Assembly (NCBI GenBank): GCA_027484605.1
Contig: JAIXSR010000148.1
Coordinates: forward strand, 1-64,000
Direction of reading: 5' to 3'
DNA from: Hyphomicrobiales bacterium
GTDB lineage: Bacteria; Pseudomonadota; Alphaproteobacteria; Rhizobiales; Beijerinckiaceae
Length of the DNA stretch: 64,000 nucleotides
Made by a program: the position numbers and the translations under genes. Within the stretch, counting starts at the first letter, position 1. Each line of letters opens with the position of its first letter. Below, in pieces: positions 1 through 8,672 of this stretch. Below the pieces are notes generated by a model. The model searched no databases and was not told the DNA's origin. It saw only the letters and a program-made list of their open reading frames with translations.

Positions 1-1
1 G

Positions 2-334
2 ATGAACCTGCGCCGCCGCGCCGCCCGCCGCATGACCGGTCCCGCCGACGAGGATGTGATGCGCCTGTGCAATTACTGGCGCAAGTTCCGGCTCGAATCG
101 GCCGGCGACGGGCCGTTCCTGTTCGGGGAATTCGGCGCCGTCGATGCGATGATGGCCCCGCTTGCCACGCGGATCCGCTCCTACGAGATCCCGGTCGACC
201 GCGTGACCAACGAGTATATCGATGCGATCTACGAACTGCCGGCTTTCCAGAAATGGTACCAGGCGGCGGTCGCCGAGCCGTGGAAGATCGCCTCGACCGA
301 CAATATCGACAAGCTCCGGCCCACGATGCGGTGA
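2..334 (+). CDS. Glutathione S-transferase family protein, C-terminal part (5' truncated by window edge)
   Basis: The reading frame is already open at the first bases of the window, so the true start probably lies upstream; the Met codon at position 2 is likely internal. The 110 visible residues look like the all-alpha C-terminal half of a GST: a Phe-Gly-Glu-Phe-Gly-Ala-Val-Asp-Ala stretch (near residues 41-49) matches the usual start of the conserved C-terminal helix, followed by an 'LPAFQKW'-type helix and a short basic tail. The N-terminal thioredoxin-like glutathione-binding domain is not in the window. It ends before a clear intrinsic terminator, so it closes its transcription unit. The family call is fairly safe; substrate unknown. 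Confidence 0.75.
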   Translation: MNLRRRAARRMTGPADEDVMRLCNYWRKFRLESAGDGPFLFGEFGAVDAMMAPLATRIRSYEIPVDRVTNEYIDAIYELPAFQKWYQAAVAEPWKIASTDNIDKLRPTMR

Positions 335-428
335 GCCCTGTCAAGCGCGGTGCCTGACAGAGGGTGAAAAATTTCACCGTTCGGAGAAACTTTATTGCCG
401 TTGAAACCGGCGCCGGAAACGGGAATAT

Positions 429-463
429 GGGCGCGGCCTTTTCAGGTGCCGCGCCCGTTTTTT
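429..463 (+). terminator. Intrinsic terminator after the GST gene
   Basis: A perfect 9-bp GC stem (429-437 with 448-456) encloses a 10-nt loop and is followed directly by G and six T residues. It separates the GST gene from mccB. Confidence 0.85.
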
Positions 464-491
464 ATGTATTCCCGTCTCTTTGCGAGGTCGT

Positions 492-2099
492 ATGGCGATT
501 TTGCGTTCCGGATTTGATCGAACCCTCCCCGATGCCCTGGCCAATCAGGCGGCCTGGGCCACCCTCCGCAGCGAGCTGACCGAGAAGCGGCGCATCGCCG
601 CTCTGGGCGGCCCGGACAAGGCCCGCGAGCGCCATGTCGCGCGCGGGAAGCTGCTGCCGCGCGACCGCGTGCTCGGCCTGCTCGATCCCGGTTCGCCCTT
701 CCTCGAGATCGGGGCGCTTGCCGCCGATGCGATGTACGAGGATGCCATCCATGGCGCCGGCATGATCGCCGGGATCGGCCGGGTCGAGGGCCGCGAAGTG
801 ATGATCGTGTGCAACGATGCCACGATCAAGGGCGGCACCTATTATCCCATGACGGTGAAGAAGCATCTCCGGGCGCAGGAAATTGCCCGCGAGAACCGGC
901 TGCCCTGCATCTATCTGGTCGATTCCGGCGGGGCCAATCTGCCGCACCAGACCGATGTCTTCCCGGATCGCGAGCATTTCGGCCGCATCTTCTACAATCA
1001 GGCCCGGCTCTCGGGCATGGGCATTCCCCAGATCGCGGTGGTCATGGGCTCCTGCACGGCCGGCGGCGCCTATGTGCCGGCGATGAGCGACGAGACGATC
1101 ATTGTCCGCCAGCAGGGCACGATCTTCCTCGGGGGACCGCCGCTGGTGAAGGCGGCGACCGGCGAGGTGGTCTCGGCCGAGGATCTCGGCGGGGCGGATG
1201 TCCATGCCCGCCGTTCCGGCGTGGCCGACCATTATGCCGCCGATGATCGCCATGCCCTTGCCCTGGCCCGACGGATCGTGGCCAATCTCAACAGCCGCAA
1301 GGCGATCGATATCGCGCTCGGGCCGTCCGAGGACCCGGTGCTCGACCCGGCCGAACTGGAAATGCTGGTCCCGACCGATCTCAAGCGGCAATATGATATC
1401 CGCGAGGTGATCGGCCGCATCGTCGACGGTTCCCGCTTCGACGAGTTCAAGGCGCTCTACGGCACCACGCTGATCACGGGCTTTGCCTCGCTCTATGGCA
1501 TGCCGGTGGGCATCATCGCCAATAACGGCATCCTGTTCTCGGAAAGCGCGCTCAAAGGTGCGCATTTCATCGAATTGTGCTGCCAGAGGCGGATTCCGCT
1601 GCTGTTCCTGCAGAATATTTCCGGCTTCATGGTCGGCAGCCAGTATGAATCCGGCGGCATCGCCAAGGACGGGGCGAAGCTTGTCACCGCCGTGGCCTCG
1701 GCCGAGGTGCCGAAGGTGACCGTCTTGGTCGGCGGTTCGTTCGGCGCCGGCAATTACGGCATGTGCGGCCGGGCCTATTCGCCCCGCTTCCTCTTCACCT
1801 GGCCGAACAGCCGCATCTCGGTGATGGGCGGCGAGCAGGCTGCTTCCGTGCTGGCCACGGTCCGGCGCGACAATCTCGAGGCCGAGGGCAAGAGCTGGAG
1901 CGTCGACGAGGAGGAGGGGTTCAAGGCGCCGATCCGCTCGAAATACGAGCAGGAAGGCTCGCCCTACCATGCCACCGCGCGGCTCTGGGATGATGGCATC
2001 ATCCTGCCGGGCGAGACGCGGCAGGTCCTGGGCCTCGCCTTCTCGGCCTGCCTCAACGCGCCGATCCCCGAGACGCGGTTCGGCGTGTTCCGGATGTGA
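492..2099 (+). CDS. mccB: Methylcrotonyl-CoA carboxylase, carboxyltransferase (beta) subunit
   Basis: About 535 residues, full length for the acyl-CoA carboxyltransferase (ACCT) family. It transfers the carboxyl group from biotin to 3-methylcrotonyl-CoA in leucine/isovalerate catabolism, working with the biotin-carrying alpha subunit encoded at 5425-7392. The N-terminal half has the '[19 protein letters not shown]' and 'DSGGANLP' segments typical of MccB rather than PccB, and the second crotonase-fold half carries the '[16 protein letters not shown]' glycine-rich loop for the CoA/biotin pocket. An in-frame TTG at 480 would add four residues; ATG 492 is preferred. The beta and alpha genes are split by five other reading frames, which is unusual for a liu/mcc operon. 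Confidence 0.9.
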   Translation: MAILRSGFDRTLPDALANQAAWATLRSELTEKRRIAALGGPDKARERHVARGKLLPRDRVLGLLDPGSPFLEIGALAADAMYEDAIHGAGMIAGIGRVEGREVMIVCNDATIKGGTYYPMTVKKHLRAQEIARENRLPCIYLVDSGGANLPHQTDVFPDREHFGRIFYNQARLSGMGIPQIAVVMGSCTAGGAYVPAMSDETIIVRQQGTIFLGGPPLVKAATGEVVSAEDLGGADVHARRSGVADHYAADDRHALALARRIVANLNSRKAIDIALGPSEDPVLDPAELEMLVPTDLKRQYDIREVIGRIVDGSRFDEFKALYGTTLITGFASLYGMPVGIIANNGILFSESALKGAHFIELCCQRRIPLLFLQNISGFMVGSQYESGGIAKDGAKLVTAVASAEVPKVTVLVGGSFGAGNYGMCGRAYSPRFLFTWPNSRISVMGGEQAASVLATVRRDNLEAEGKSWSVDEEEGFKAPIRSKYEQEGSPYHATARLWDDGIILPGETRQVLGLAFSACLNAPIPETRFGVFRM

Positions 2100-2193
2100 C
2101 GGGGTGCTGCAAAGCACAGCGCCCCGGATTCTGGCCTGACATCTTCTGATCATCGGCGACAAGGACAGTCGCCAGGCAATCAGGGGAAGATCC

Positions 2194-3264
2194 ATGGCCA
2201 ACAAGATTCTCGGCAATGCGCTTGCCAACATCCTCTACGGTACAACAGCGAACGACATCATCCTTGGAGAGGATGGCAATGACACGCTGTATGGCCTCTC
2301 GGGGAGCGACTATGTTGATGGTGGAAACGGGCGCGATACGCTGTATCTCTTCCATGGCAAGCATAGCGCTGACGGCGGTGCCGGAGATGATCTGATCTTC
2401 TCGGACGCAGGGGGGCATTCGATCACGGGTGGGCTCGGTTTCGATACCGTTGATTACTCCCTGTCTGCTTACGGCGTGACGGTCAATGTCGGCTCCAAAT
2501 ACGGCGCTTCACCGAATCTGACCTATGTGAGCTCGGCATCGGGCACGACCGACTCCGTTTTCTTCGTCGAACAATTCGTCGGTTCCAACCATGCCGATAT
2601 CATGAAGGGCAACGAAGGAACCGACTGGTTCTTCGGCGGCAAGGGCAATGACAAGCTCTATGGCAATGCCGGCGAGGATTACCTGTTCGGCGGCGAAGGC
2701 GACGATTTCATCTCCGGCGGTGCGCTGACGGATTACCTGGTCGGCGATGCCGGCAATGACACGCTGATGGGCGATGCCGGGGCAGACTATATCTGGGGCG
2801 GCGACGGGAGTGATGTTGCCTTTGGCGGCAACTCCGACGATGTCATCTTTGGTGATGCCGGTAATGATTTCCTGTCCGGAGAGACAGGGAATGACACGCT
2901 CAAGGGCGGGACCGGGTTCGACACGCTGATCGGGGGCGAAGGCACCAATGATATTCATTGCGGCACCAATCTCGGCCAGCTCTGGCCGGGCACCCATGAT
3001 GGTGCGGCGGATCTTGTCCGGCATCAGGCCAAGCAAAGCTATGGCGTCATCACCCACGATCACATCTACGAGTTCGAGGCCGGCAGGTACGGCGAAGACG
3101 TCCTGCAGATCTCTGGCTCGACCTTCAAATCGGTCAATGAAATCTTTGCAGCAATGAAGCAGGTTGGCGACGACGTCGTGATCAAGACTGGCCTGGGCAG
3201 CACCGTGACCATCCATGACGCCAGCATCTACTTCTTCGACAAGGGCGATTTCATGCTCATCTAG
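2194..3264 (+). CDS. RTX-type calcium-binding repeat protein (hemolysin-type nonapeptide repeats)
   Basis: 356 residues, mostly tandem nonapeptides of the GGxGxDxLx type: a first block near residues 20-90 and a second of about ten repeats near residues 140-255 ('GGKGNDKLYG', 'GGEGDDFISG', 'GDAGNDTLMG'). Such repeats fold into a calcium-bound parallel beta-roll. The last ~100 residues are repeat-free and end in a hydrophobic/acidic tail, consistent with an uncleaved type I secretion signal. There is no Sec signal peptide and no catalytic domain. Start chosen from GGGGAAG upstream of ATG 2194. Composition is visibly less GC-rich than mccB and the SDR around it, and no type I secretion genes lie in the window. 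Function beyond being a secreted Ca-binding protein is unknown. Confidence 0.85.
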   Translation: MANKILGNALANILYGTTANDIILGEDGNDTLYGLSGSDYVDGGNGRDTLYLFHGKHSADGGAGDDLIFSDAGGHSITGGLGFDTVDYSLSAYGVTVNVGSKYGASPNLTYVSSASGTTDSVFFVEQFVGSNHADIMKGNEGTDWFFGGKGNDKLYGNAGEDYLFGGEGDDFISGGALTDYLVGDAGNDTLMGDAGADYIWGGDGSDVAFGGNSDDVIFGDAGNDFLSGETGNDTLKGGTGFDTLIGGEGTNDIHCGTNLGQLWPGTHDGAADLVRHQAKQSYGVITHDHIYEFEAGRYGEDVLQISGSTFKSVNEIFAAMKQVGDDVVIKTGLGSTVTIHDASIYFFDKGDFMLI

Positions 3265-3408
3265 GACCGTTTGCTCAGGAGCGCGGACTGATCGGTTCCA
3301 TGCTGATCCCGCGCCGAACTGCCTGCACGCTGCATACAGTCCCGCACTTCGCTGCTGACAAGCGCCACTCGCCCGGCTAATCGTAGCCGCAACCAATGGG
3401 AGGTTTCG

Positions 3409-4158
3409 ATGGCGAGCAACAAGGTGGCGCTGATCACGGGCGCCGGGTCGGGCGTGGGTCGCGCGGTGGCGATCAAGTTCCTCAAGGAGGGTTACAAGGT
3501 TGGCCTGATGGGCCGCCGGGCCGATGCCCTGAACGAGACGATCGCGCTGGCCGGTTCGGGCGAGGCGATTGCGCTGCCGGCCGATGTGACCGATCCGGTG
3601 CAGGTCAATACGGCCTTCGATGCGCTGGTCGCCAAATTCGGCCGGATCGACGTGGTGTTCAACAATGCCGGGATCGGCGCGCCGCCGGTCCAGTGGGACG
3701 AGCTGCCGGTCGAGCAATGGAAGGCCGTGGTCGATACCAACCTGTCGGGCGTGTTCTACTGCATGCAGGCGGCGTTCCGCGTGATGAAGCGCCAGAGCCC
3801 GAAGGGTGGCCGGATCATCAACAATGGCTCGGTCTCGTCCTACACGCCGCGGCCCTTCTCGGCGGCCTATACCGCCACCAAGCATGCCGTGCTGGGCCTG
3901 ACCAAGACCGGCGCGCTCGATGGCCGCGAGCATGATATCGCGGTCGGGCAGATCGATATCGGCAATGCGCTGACCGACATGGCCCGCCGCATGACGACCG
4001 GCGTGCTGCAGGCCAACGGCACCATGGCCGTCGAGGCGGTGATGGATGTCGAGCATGTGGCCAATGCGGTGGCGCATATGGCCAGCCTGCCGCCCGAGGC
4101 GAATGTGCTGACCATGAATGTCATGGCCACCAAGATGCCCTTCGTGGGCCGCGGCTGA
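3409..4158 (+). CDS. SDR family oxidoreductase
   Basis: 249 residues, the size of a classical short-chain dehydrogenase. Visible motifs: the dinucleotide-binding TGAGSGVG near residues 9-16, NNAG at 85-88, and a catalytic Ser141-Tyr154-Lys158 set (YTATK). No Arg/Asp rule is clear enough to decide NAD versus NADP. A good ribosome site (GGGAGG) precedes ATG 3409. It lies in the mcc locus with a RidA gene 114 bp downstream, so a role in acyl or keto-acid metabolism is possible, but substrate cannot be read from sequence. Confidence 0.88.
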   Translation: MASNKVALITGAGSGVGRAVAIKFLKEGYKVGLMGRRADALNETIALAGSGEAIALPADVTDPVQVNTAFDALVAKFGRIDVVFNNAGIGAPPVQWDELPVEQWKAVVDTNLSGVFYCMQAAFRVMKRQSPKGGRIINNGSVSSYTPRPFSAAYTATKHAVLGLTKTGALDGREHDIAVGQIDIGNALTDMARRMTTGVLQANGTMAVEAVMDVEHVANAVAHMASLPPEANVLTMNVMATKMPFVGRG

Positions 4159-4272
4159 ACCCGGCATTCGACCGTGGGCAGTCGGGAAGGGTGATTGCCT
4201 TTTGAGGGGCGATTGCCTACTCCGGCTGCCGACAGCCTATTCCCGAATACCCATCCCAACAGGAGAGCCCCC

Positions 4273-4623
4273 ATGGCCAGCATCACCCGCATCGAAACCG
4301 GCCCGCGCATGTCGAAGGCCGTCATCCATGGCGATACCGTCTATCTCGCCGGCATCGTTGCCGACGACAACAAGCAGGACGTGACCGGCCAGACCAAGCA
4401 GATCCTTGCCGAGATCGACCGCCTCCTCGCCCTTGCCGGCACGGACAAGTCGAAGCTGCTGCGCGCCAATATCTGGCTCAGCGACATGTCGACCTTCGGG
4501 CAGATGAACGCGGTGTGGGATGGCTGGGTCAGCGCCGGCAACACCCCGGCCCGCGCCACGGTGGAAGCCAGCCTCGCGACGCCGGATTACAAGGTCGAGA
4601 TCATGGTCGTCGCCGCCAAGTAA
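4273..4623 (+). CDS. RidA family protein (enamine/imine deaminase fold)
   Basis: 116 residues, the usual RidA/YjgF length. The YjgF core is recognisable: an N-terminal substrate strand, the 'VYLAGIVADD' strand, and the C-terminal 'GNTPARATVEASLATPDYKVEIMVVAAK' block with the conserved Arg that binds the carboxylate of imine/enamine intermediates. RidA proteins hydrolyse reactive 2-aminoacrylate-type products to keto acids; this branch of the family may do something else. ATG 4273 follows AGGAGA. The upstream gap contains two copies of GATTGCCT 17 bp apart. It closes its unit before a strong terminator. A second, distant RidA-type gene lies at 20577-21047. Confidence 0.88.
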   Translation: MASITRIETGPRMSKAVIHGDTVYLAGIVADDNKQDVTGQTKQILAEIDRLLALAGTDKSKLLRANIWLSDMSTFGQMNAVWDGWVSAGNTPARATVEASLATPDYKVEIMVVAAK

Positions 4624-4649
4624 ACGGCGGGATCCGATCCGGGCTCACG

Positions 4650-4681
4650 AGGGCTGGCGCCGGGCGCCGGCCCTTTTCTTT
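4650..4681 (+). terminator. Intrinsic terminator after ridA
   Basis: An 11-bp GC-rich stem with one G-T pair (4650-4660 with 4664-4674), a 3-nt loop and a T-rich tail (TTTTCTTTT). Confidence 0.8.
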
Positions 4682-4743
4682 TGCGCGGCCGGTGGACAAC
4701 ACGCCCTGTAGATTTCACAGGCCGGCCGGGGCAACATCGCGCG

Positions 4744-5421
4744 ATGGACAGTTCCGCCCCGCCAACCCTGCCGGACGAATCCCGCCTCTACCGGCGCCGG
4801 GTGATGCTGATCGTGGCGATCATTGCCGCGCTTGCCATCACGCAGAGCCTCTATGCCCTGCATCTCGGCGACCGCTTCCTCCTCAAGGACGGGATCGACT
4901 GGATCTATGATGTCGCGCTCTGGGCCGTCGCCCTGGCCGTGTTCGGGCGGGGGCAGCGCTTCGAGGAACTGGCGGCGCTGTGGGTGGCCGGGGTTCTGCT
5001 CGTTGCGGCGGCGCATACGGGTTTTGACCTTTGGGACAAGATCGCCACCGGGCGCCGGCCGCAACCCTGGGTCGCCGGCTGGTCGGCCTTCACGGCGATC
5101 GGGCTTGCGCTCTTTGTCGTGGCGCTGATGTTCCGGTTCCGCGGCAGCGACAACCCGCTCGTCACCGCGACCTGGCTGTCGAGCCGCAACGATATGGTCT
5201 CCACGACGGCCTTCGCGATTGTCGGGCTCTGGGCGCGGCTGAACCCGTCGCAGGGGCCCGAAATCGTGCTGGACCTCGTGGTGATCGCGCTCAACCTGCA
5301 GGCGGCGGGGGCGATCGCGCTCAGCGTCTATCAAGATTGGGGACGCTGTCGCCTGCCTGATAGACAAACCCCGGAAAGCCATGCAACGTCCGGCGCCAAT
5401 GATGCCAAATCGATGGATTAG
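4744..5421 (+). CDS. Multi-pass membrane protein resembling a degenerate cation-diffusion-facilitator transmembrane domain
   Basis: 225 residues with about five or six predicted hydrophobic helices (near 20-40, 57-75, 77-95, 118-138, 152-170, 180-200). The segment 'SSRNDMVSTTAFAIVG' recalls the helix of CDF metal transporters that begins with Asn-Asp, but only single acidic residues are seen where active CDF pumps have His/Asp pairs, and there is no cytosolic C-terminal domain. Metal transport is therefore doubtful. It starts 120 bp after ridA, just past the terminator, and stops 3 bp before mccA, so it is probably co-transcribed with mccA. Confidence 0.55.
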   Translation: MDSSAPPTLPDESRLYRRRVMLIVAIIAALAITQSLYALHLGDRFLLKDGIDWIYDVALWAVALAVFGRGQRFEELAALWVAGVLLVAAAHTGFDLWDKIATGRRPQPWVAGWSAFTAIGLALFVVALMFRFRGSDNPLVTATWLSSRNDMVSTTAFAIVGLWARLNPSQGPEIVLDLVVIALNLQAAGAIALSVYQDWGRCRLPDRQTPESHATSGANDAKSMD

Positions 5422-5424
5422 AGC

Positions 5425-7392
5425 ATGTTTTCGAGCGTCCTGATTGCCAATCGTGGTGAAATTGCCCTGCGCGTCGCCCGGACCGCCCGCCGGCTTGGCC
5501 TGCGCGTCATCGCGGTCCATTCCGAGGCGGATGCGGCGGCGCCTTTCGTGGCCTATGCCGACGAGGCCCATTGCATCGGCCCGGCTCCGGCGCGGGAGAG
5601 CTACCTTGTCACCGAGCGGATTCTCGACGTTGCCCGGCGAAGCGGGGCGGAGTGCCTGCATCCCGGCTATGGCTTCCTCTCGGAGAATGCCGAATTCGCC
5701 GAAGCCTGCGCGGCGGCCGGCGTGACCTTTGTCGGCCCGCCGCCTTCCGCTGTCCGCGCGATGGGGCTGAAGGATGCCGCCAAGAGCCTGGTCGAGAAGG
5801 CCGGCGTGCCGGTGGTGCCGGGCTATCACGGCGAGATCCAGGACCCGGCCTTCCTCAGGGAGAAGGCCGACCAGATCGGCTATCCCGTGCTCATCAAGGC
5901 GGTGGCCGGGGGCGGCGGCAAGGGCATGCGCCGGGTGGACAGGCATGCCGATTTCGAGGAGTCCCTGGCCTCCTGCCAGCGCGAGGCCTCGAATGCCTTC
6001 GGCGAACCGCGCGTGCTGATCGAGAAATACGTGACCGCGCCGCGCCATGTCGAGGTGCAGATCTTCGGCGACCGGCACGGCAACATCGTCCATTTCTTCG
6101 AGCGGGATTGCTCGATGCAGCGTCGGCACCAGAAGGTGATCGAGGAGGCGCCGGCGCCCGGCATGACGCCCGAGGTTCGCGCTGCCTTCGGCAAGGCGGC
6201 GGTCGAGGCGGGCCGGGCCGTGGGCTATTTCGGTGCCGGCACGGTGGAATTCATCGCGGATGGCTCGCAGGGGCTGCGGCCGGACGGCTTCTATTTCATG
6301 GAAATGAATACCCGGCTGCAGGTCGAGCATCCGGTGACCGAGGCGATTACCGGGCTCGACCTGGTGGAATTGCAATTCCGCGTGGCGGCCGGCGAGACGC
6401 TGCCGATGCGGCAGGAGGATCTGCGCATCGAGGGCCATGCCGTCGAGGCACGCCTCTATGCCGAGGAGCCGGAACGCGGGTTCCTGCCCTCCACGGGCCG
6501 GCTGCACGCCCTGCGTCTGGCGGGCGGCGAAGGGATCCGGATTGATTCCGGCGTCATCGAGGGCGGCGAGGTGACGCCCTTCTATGATCCGATGATCGCC
6601 AAGGTGATCGCCCATGGGCCGACGCGCGACATCGCGCTTGACCGCCTTCGCGACGCGCTGGCGGACTCGGTCGTGGCCGGGCCGAAGACCAATACGCGCT
6701 TCCTGTGCAACCTGCTCGACCATCCTGATTTCCGCGCCGGAAAGCTGGATACCGGCCTGATCGACCGAAACCTCGCCGCGCTCGGGGCGGTGCCGCCGGA
6801 GCGCGACGATGCCGCCGTGGCGGCCGGCGCGCTGGCGCTGCTGGCCGAGGAGAAGGCACGGCTGGCCGAGGCAGCCCTGGCCCGCTCGGGCTGGGCCGGC
6901 GATCCGTGGAATGCCGCGGACGGCTTCGCCATGGCGCCGGGACGGAAGGGCGAGATCCGTCTCCAGGTGGAAGGCGAGCCGATCCTCCTGCCGGTGGATG
7001 CCGCGGGCGAGGCCATCCTGATGGATCTCGAGGGGCCGGAGCGGAATTTCGCCCTCGTCGAGGGCGGAGACGCGCTCTATGTGCTGGACCGTGGCCGGCA
7101 GACCCGGCTGGCCCTGGTCGATCCGCTGGATGTCTCCTTCGAGGCGGGCGGGGGCGATGGCGGCGGGCTCGTCAAGGCGCCCATGCATGGCAAGCTTGTC
7201 GCCGTGTTCGTGGCCGAGGGCGAGGTGGTGGAGAAGGGGCAGCGCGTGGCCATCGTCGAGGCGATGAAGATGGAGCATCCGGTGCTCGCGCCGCGTGCCG
7301 GGCGTGTCGAGGGGCTGGCCCATGCGGCGGGTTCACAGCTGGGCGAGGGGGCCCGGATCATGAGCATTGTCGAGGCCGAACCCGCAACATGA
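5425..7392 (+). CDS. mccA: Methylcrotonyl-CoA carboxylase, biotin carboxylase/BCCP (alpha) subunit
   Basis: 655 residues, full length. Residues 1-450 form the biotin carboxylase: the N-terminal 'ANRGEIALRV' motif, the ATP-grasp glycine loop GGGGKGM near 162-168, and 'EMNTRLQVEHPVTE' starting at Glu293 with Arg297. A linker leads to a C-terminal biotinyl domain whose EAMKM motif places the biotinylated lysine at about residue 615. It loads CO2 on biotin for the MccB carboxyltransferase encoded at 492-2099. Acetyl- or geranyl-CoA carboxylase alpha subunits are close relatives, but the MccB type of its partner favours methylcrotonyl-CoA. Its stop overlaps the next start (ATGA). Confidence 0.9.
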   Translation: MFSSVLIANRGEIALRVARTARRLGLRVIAVHSEADAAAPFVAYADEAHCIGPAPARESYLVTERILDVARRSGAECLHPGYGFLSENAEFAEACAAAGVTFVGPPPSAVRAMGLKDAAKSLVEKAGVPVVPGYHGEIQDPAFLREKADQIGYPVLIKAVAGGGGKGMRRVDRHADFEESLASCQREASNAFGEPRVLIEKYVTAPRHVEVQIFGDRHGNIVHFFERDCSMQRRHQKVIEEAPAPGMTPEVRAAFGKAAVEAGRAVGYFGAGTVEFIADGSQGLRPDGFYFMEMNTRLQVEHPVTEAITGLDLVELQFRVAAGETLPMRQEDLRIEGHAVEARLYAEEPERGFLPSTGRLHALRLAGGEGIRIDSGVIEGGEVTPFYDPMIAKVIAHGPTRDIALDRLRDALADSVVAGPKTNTRFLCNLLDHPDFRAGKLDTGLIDRNLAALGAVPPERDDAAVAAGALALLAEEKARLAEAALARSGWAGDPWNAADGFAMAPGRKGEIRLQVEGEPILLPVDAAGEAILMDLEGPERNFALVEGGDALYVLDRGRQTRLALVDPLDVSFEAGGGDGGGLVKAPMHGKLVAVFVAEGEVVEKGQRVAIVEAMKMEHPVLAPRAGRVEGLAHAAGSQLGEGARIMSIVEAEPAT

Positions 7393-7823
7393 CGCTGCAT
7401 CTGCTGAAACTCTGCGTCGGCTGCGAGTCCATCGCCGATCTCGAAAGCTGGATCGAGGAAACCCGCCTGCTGTTCCAGCGGCTGGGGCGGCCCTACCGGC
7501 AGACGCATACGACGCGGATGGTGCCGAAGAAGATGGACGAGATCCTCGATGGCGGCTCGCTCTACTGGGTGATCAAGGGCCGCATTGCCGCCCGGCAGCG
7601 CATCGAGGCGATCGAGCCTTTCACGGCGGAGGATGGCATCCAGCGCTGCCATCTCGTGCTCGAGCCGGTTGTCGTGCCGGTCCAGACGCGGCCCTGCCGG
7701 CCGTTCCAGGGCTGGCGCTACCTGCCGCCCGTGGATGCCCCGGCGGATATCCGGGCCGATACCGCGCCGGAGAGCATGCCACAGGCCATGCGCGATGATT
7801 TGCGTGCATTGGGCTTGCTTTAG
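7389..7823 (+). CDS. DUF1489 family protein
   Basis: 144 residues, translationally coupled to mccA by a 4-bp ATGA overlap. It matches the alphaproteobacterial DUF1489 family in length and landmarks: an N-terminal 'LHLLKLCVGCES' segment, a central 'YRQTHTTRMVPKK' motif, and a 'PCRPFQGWRYL' motif near residues 101-111. Family function is unknown. There is no signal peptide or membrane segment, so it is probably a cytosolic protein. The basic conserved patch and frequent Trp/Tyr suggest ligand or nucleic-acid contact, but that is inference. Confidence 0.8.
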   Translation: MTLHLLKLCVGCESIADLESWIEETRLLFQRLGRPYRQTHTTRMVPKKMDEILDGGSLYWVIKGRIAARQRIEAIEPFTAEDGIQRCHLVLEPVVVPVQTRPCRPFQGWRYLPPVDAPADIRADTAPESMPQAMRDDLRALGLL

Positions 7824-7896
7824 CCTCGCCTGACCGGCAGGAAGGTCGGGGCCGTCTGCGGCCCGGCGAAGGGTGAGCGGGAGCGCCGACGGAGCG

Positions 7897-8604
7897 ATGA
7901 ACTACATCCTCTCCATGATCGTTTTCGGCGCCATTGTCTGGTGGTTTGCCGTCGGGCCCGGCCGGAAGACCGGCGAGGCCCTGTCGCCGCTGACGCGCAA
8001 GCTGGTCGGGGCTGTGGCCGGCGGTGCCGGGGTCATCCTGGCTCTTCGCGGCCGGTGGGATTTCGCGATCGTCCTCGTCTCGCTCTCGGCCTGGCTGCTC
8101 GGCTTCCGGCTGCCGGCCATGTTCGATCCGATCGGCCGGGCGCGGCGGAGCGAGATCCACACGCTGACGCTGCTGGTCTGGTTCGACCTGACTACCGGCG
8201 AGATCGAGGCGAAGATCCGGACCGGCCAATTCGCGGGCAAATGGCTGCACAAGCTCAAGCCCGAACAGATTCCGCTCCTTGTGCGCGAACTCGTCCAGAC
8301 CGATCCGCAGGGCCTAAACCTGATCGCGCAGGATCTCGACCGCCGGGCGCCCGGCTGGCGTCAGCACGTGCAGTTCGATTCGGCAGCGGGGCAGGGACCG
8401 GCGGCGAGCGTGTCCGAAATGCGTGAACAGGAGGCCTATGAGGTCCTTGGCCTTGAACCGGGGGCCACCGAGGAGGCCATCCGCGCGGCGCATCGGGCGC
8501 TGATCTCGCGGTTTCACCCCGACAGGGGCGGTTCGACCTATCTCGCGGCGATGGTCAACCGGGCGAAGGATATCGCGCTCGAAGCGCGCCGCCGGGGCGC
8601 CTAG
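7897..8604 (+). CDS. Membrane-anchored J-domain (DnaJ-like) protein
   Basis: About 235 residues. Two or three N-terminal hydrophobic helices (roughly 2-18, 38-55, 57-70) are followed by a soluble middle and a C-terminal J domain of ~60 residues ending the protein ('AYEVLGLEPGATEE' ... 'FHPDRGG'), with the His-Pro-Asp tripeptide needed to stimulate an Hsp70 ATPase. The arrangement resembles DjlA/TIM14-like membrane J-proteins and the DnaJ-domain proteins common in Hyphomicrobiales. A GTG at 7873 could add eight residues; ATG 7897 lies 13 nt after GGGAG. Partner is presumably DnaK; clients unknown. Confidence 0.82.
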   Translation: MNYILSMIVFGAIVWWFAVGPGRKTGEALSPLTRKLVGAVAGGAGVILALRGRWDFAIVLVSLSAWLLGFRLPAMFDPIGRARRSEIHTLTLLVWFDLTTGEIEAKIRTGQFAGKWLHKLKPEQIPLLVRELVQTDPQGLNLIAQDLDRRAPGWRQHVQFDSAAGQGPAASVSEMREQEAYEVLGLEPGATEEAIRAAHRALISRFHPDRGGSTYLAAMVNRAKDIALEARRRGA

Positions 8605-8672
8605 CCCGAGCGGGCGGCTCATTTCCGGCGAAAGATCGGCGGGGTCAAACATCGCGACGGATCCTCACCTTC

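Noticed and set aside
2101-2125. Hairpin after mccB as an intrinsic terminator
   Set aside because: A 5-bp inner stem with an imperfect outer part and no T run.
4645-7323. An 892-codon minus-strand frame across mccA
   Set aside because: Antisense shadow of the biotin carboxylase with no domain of its own.
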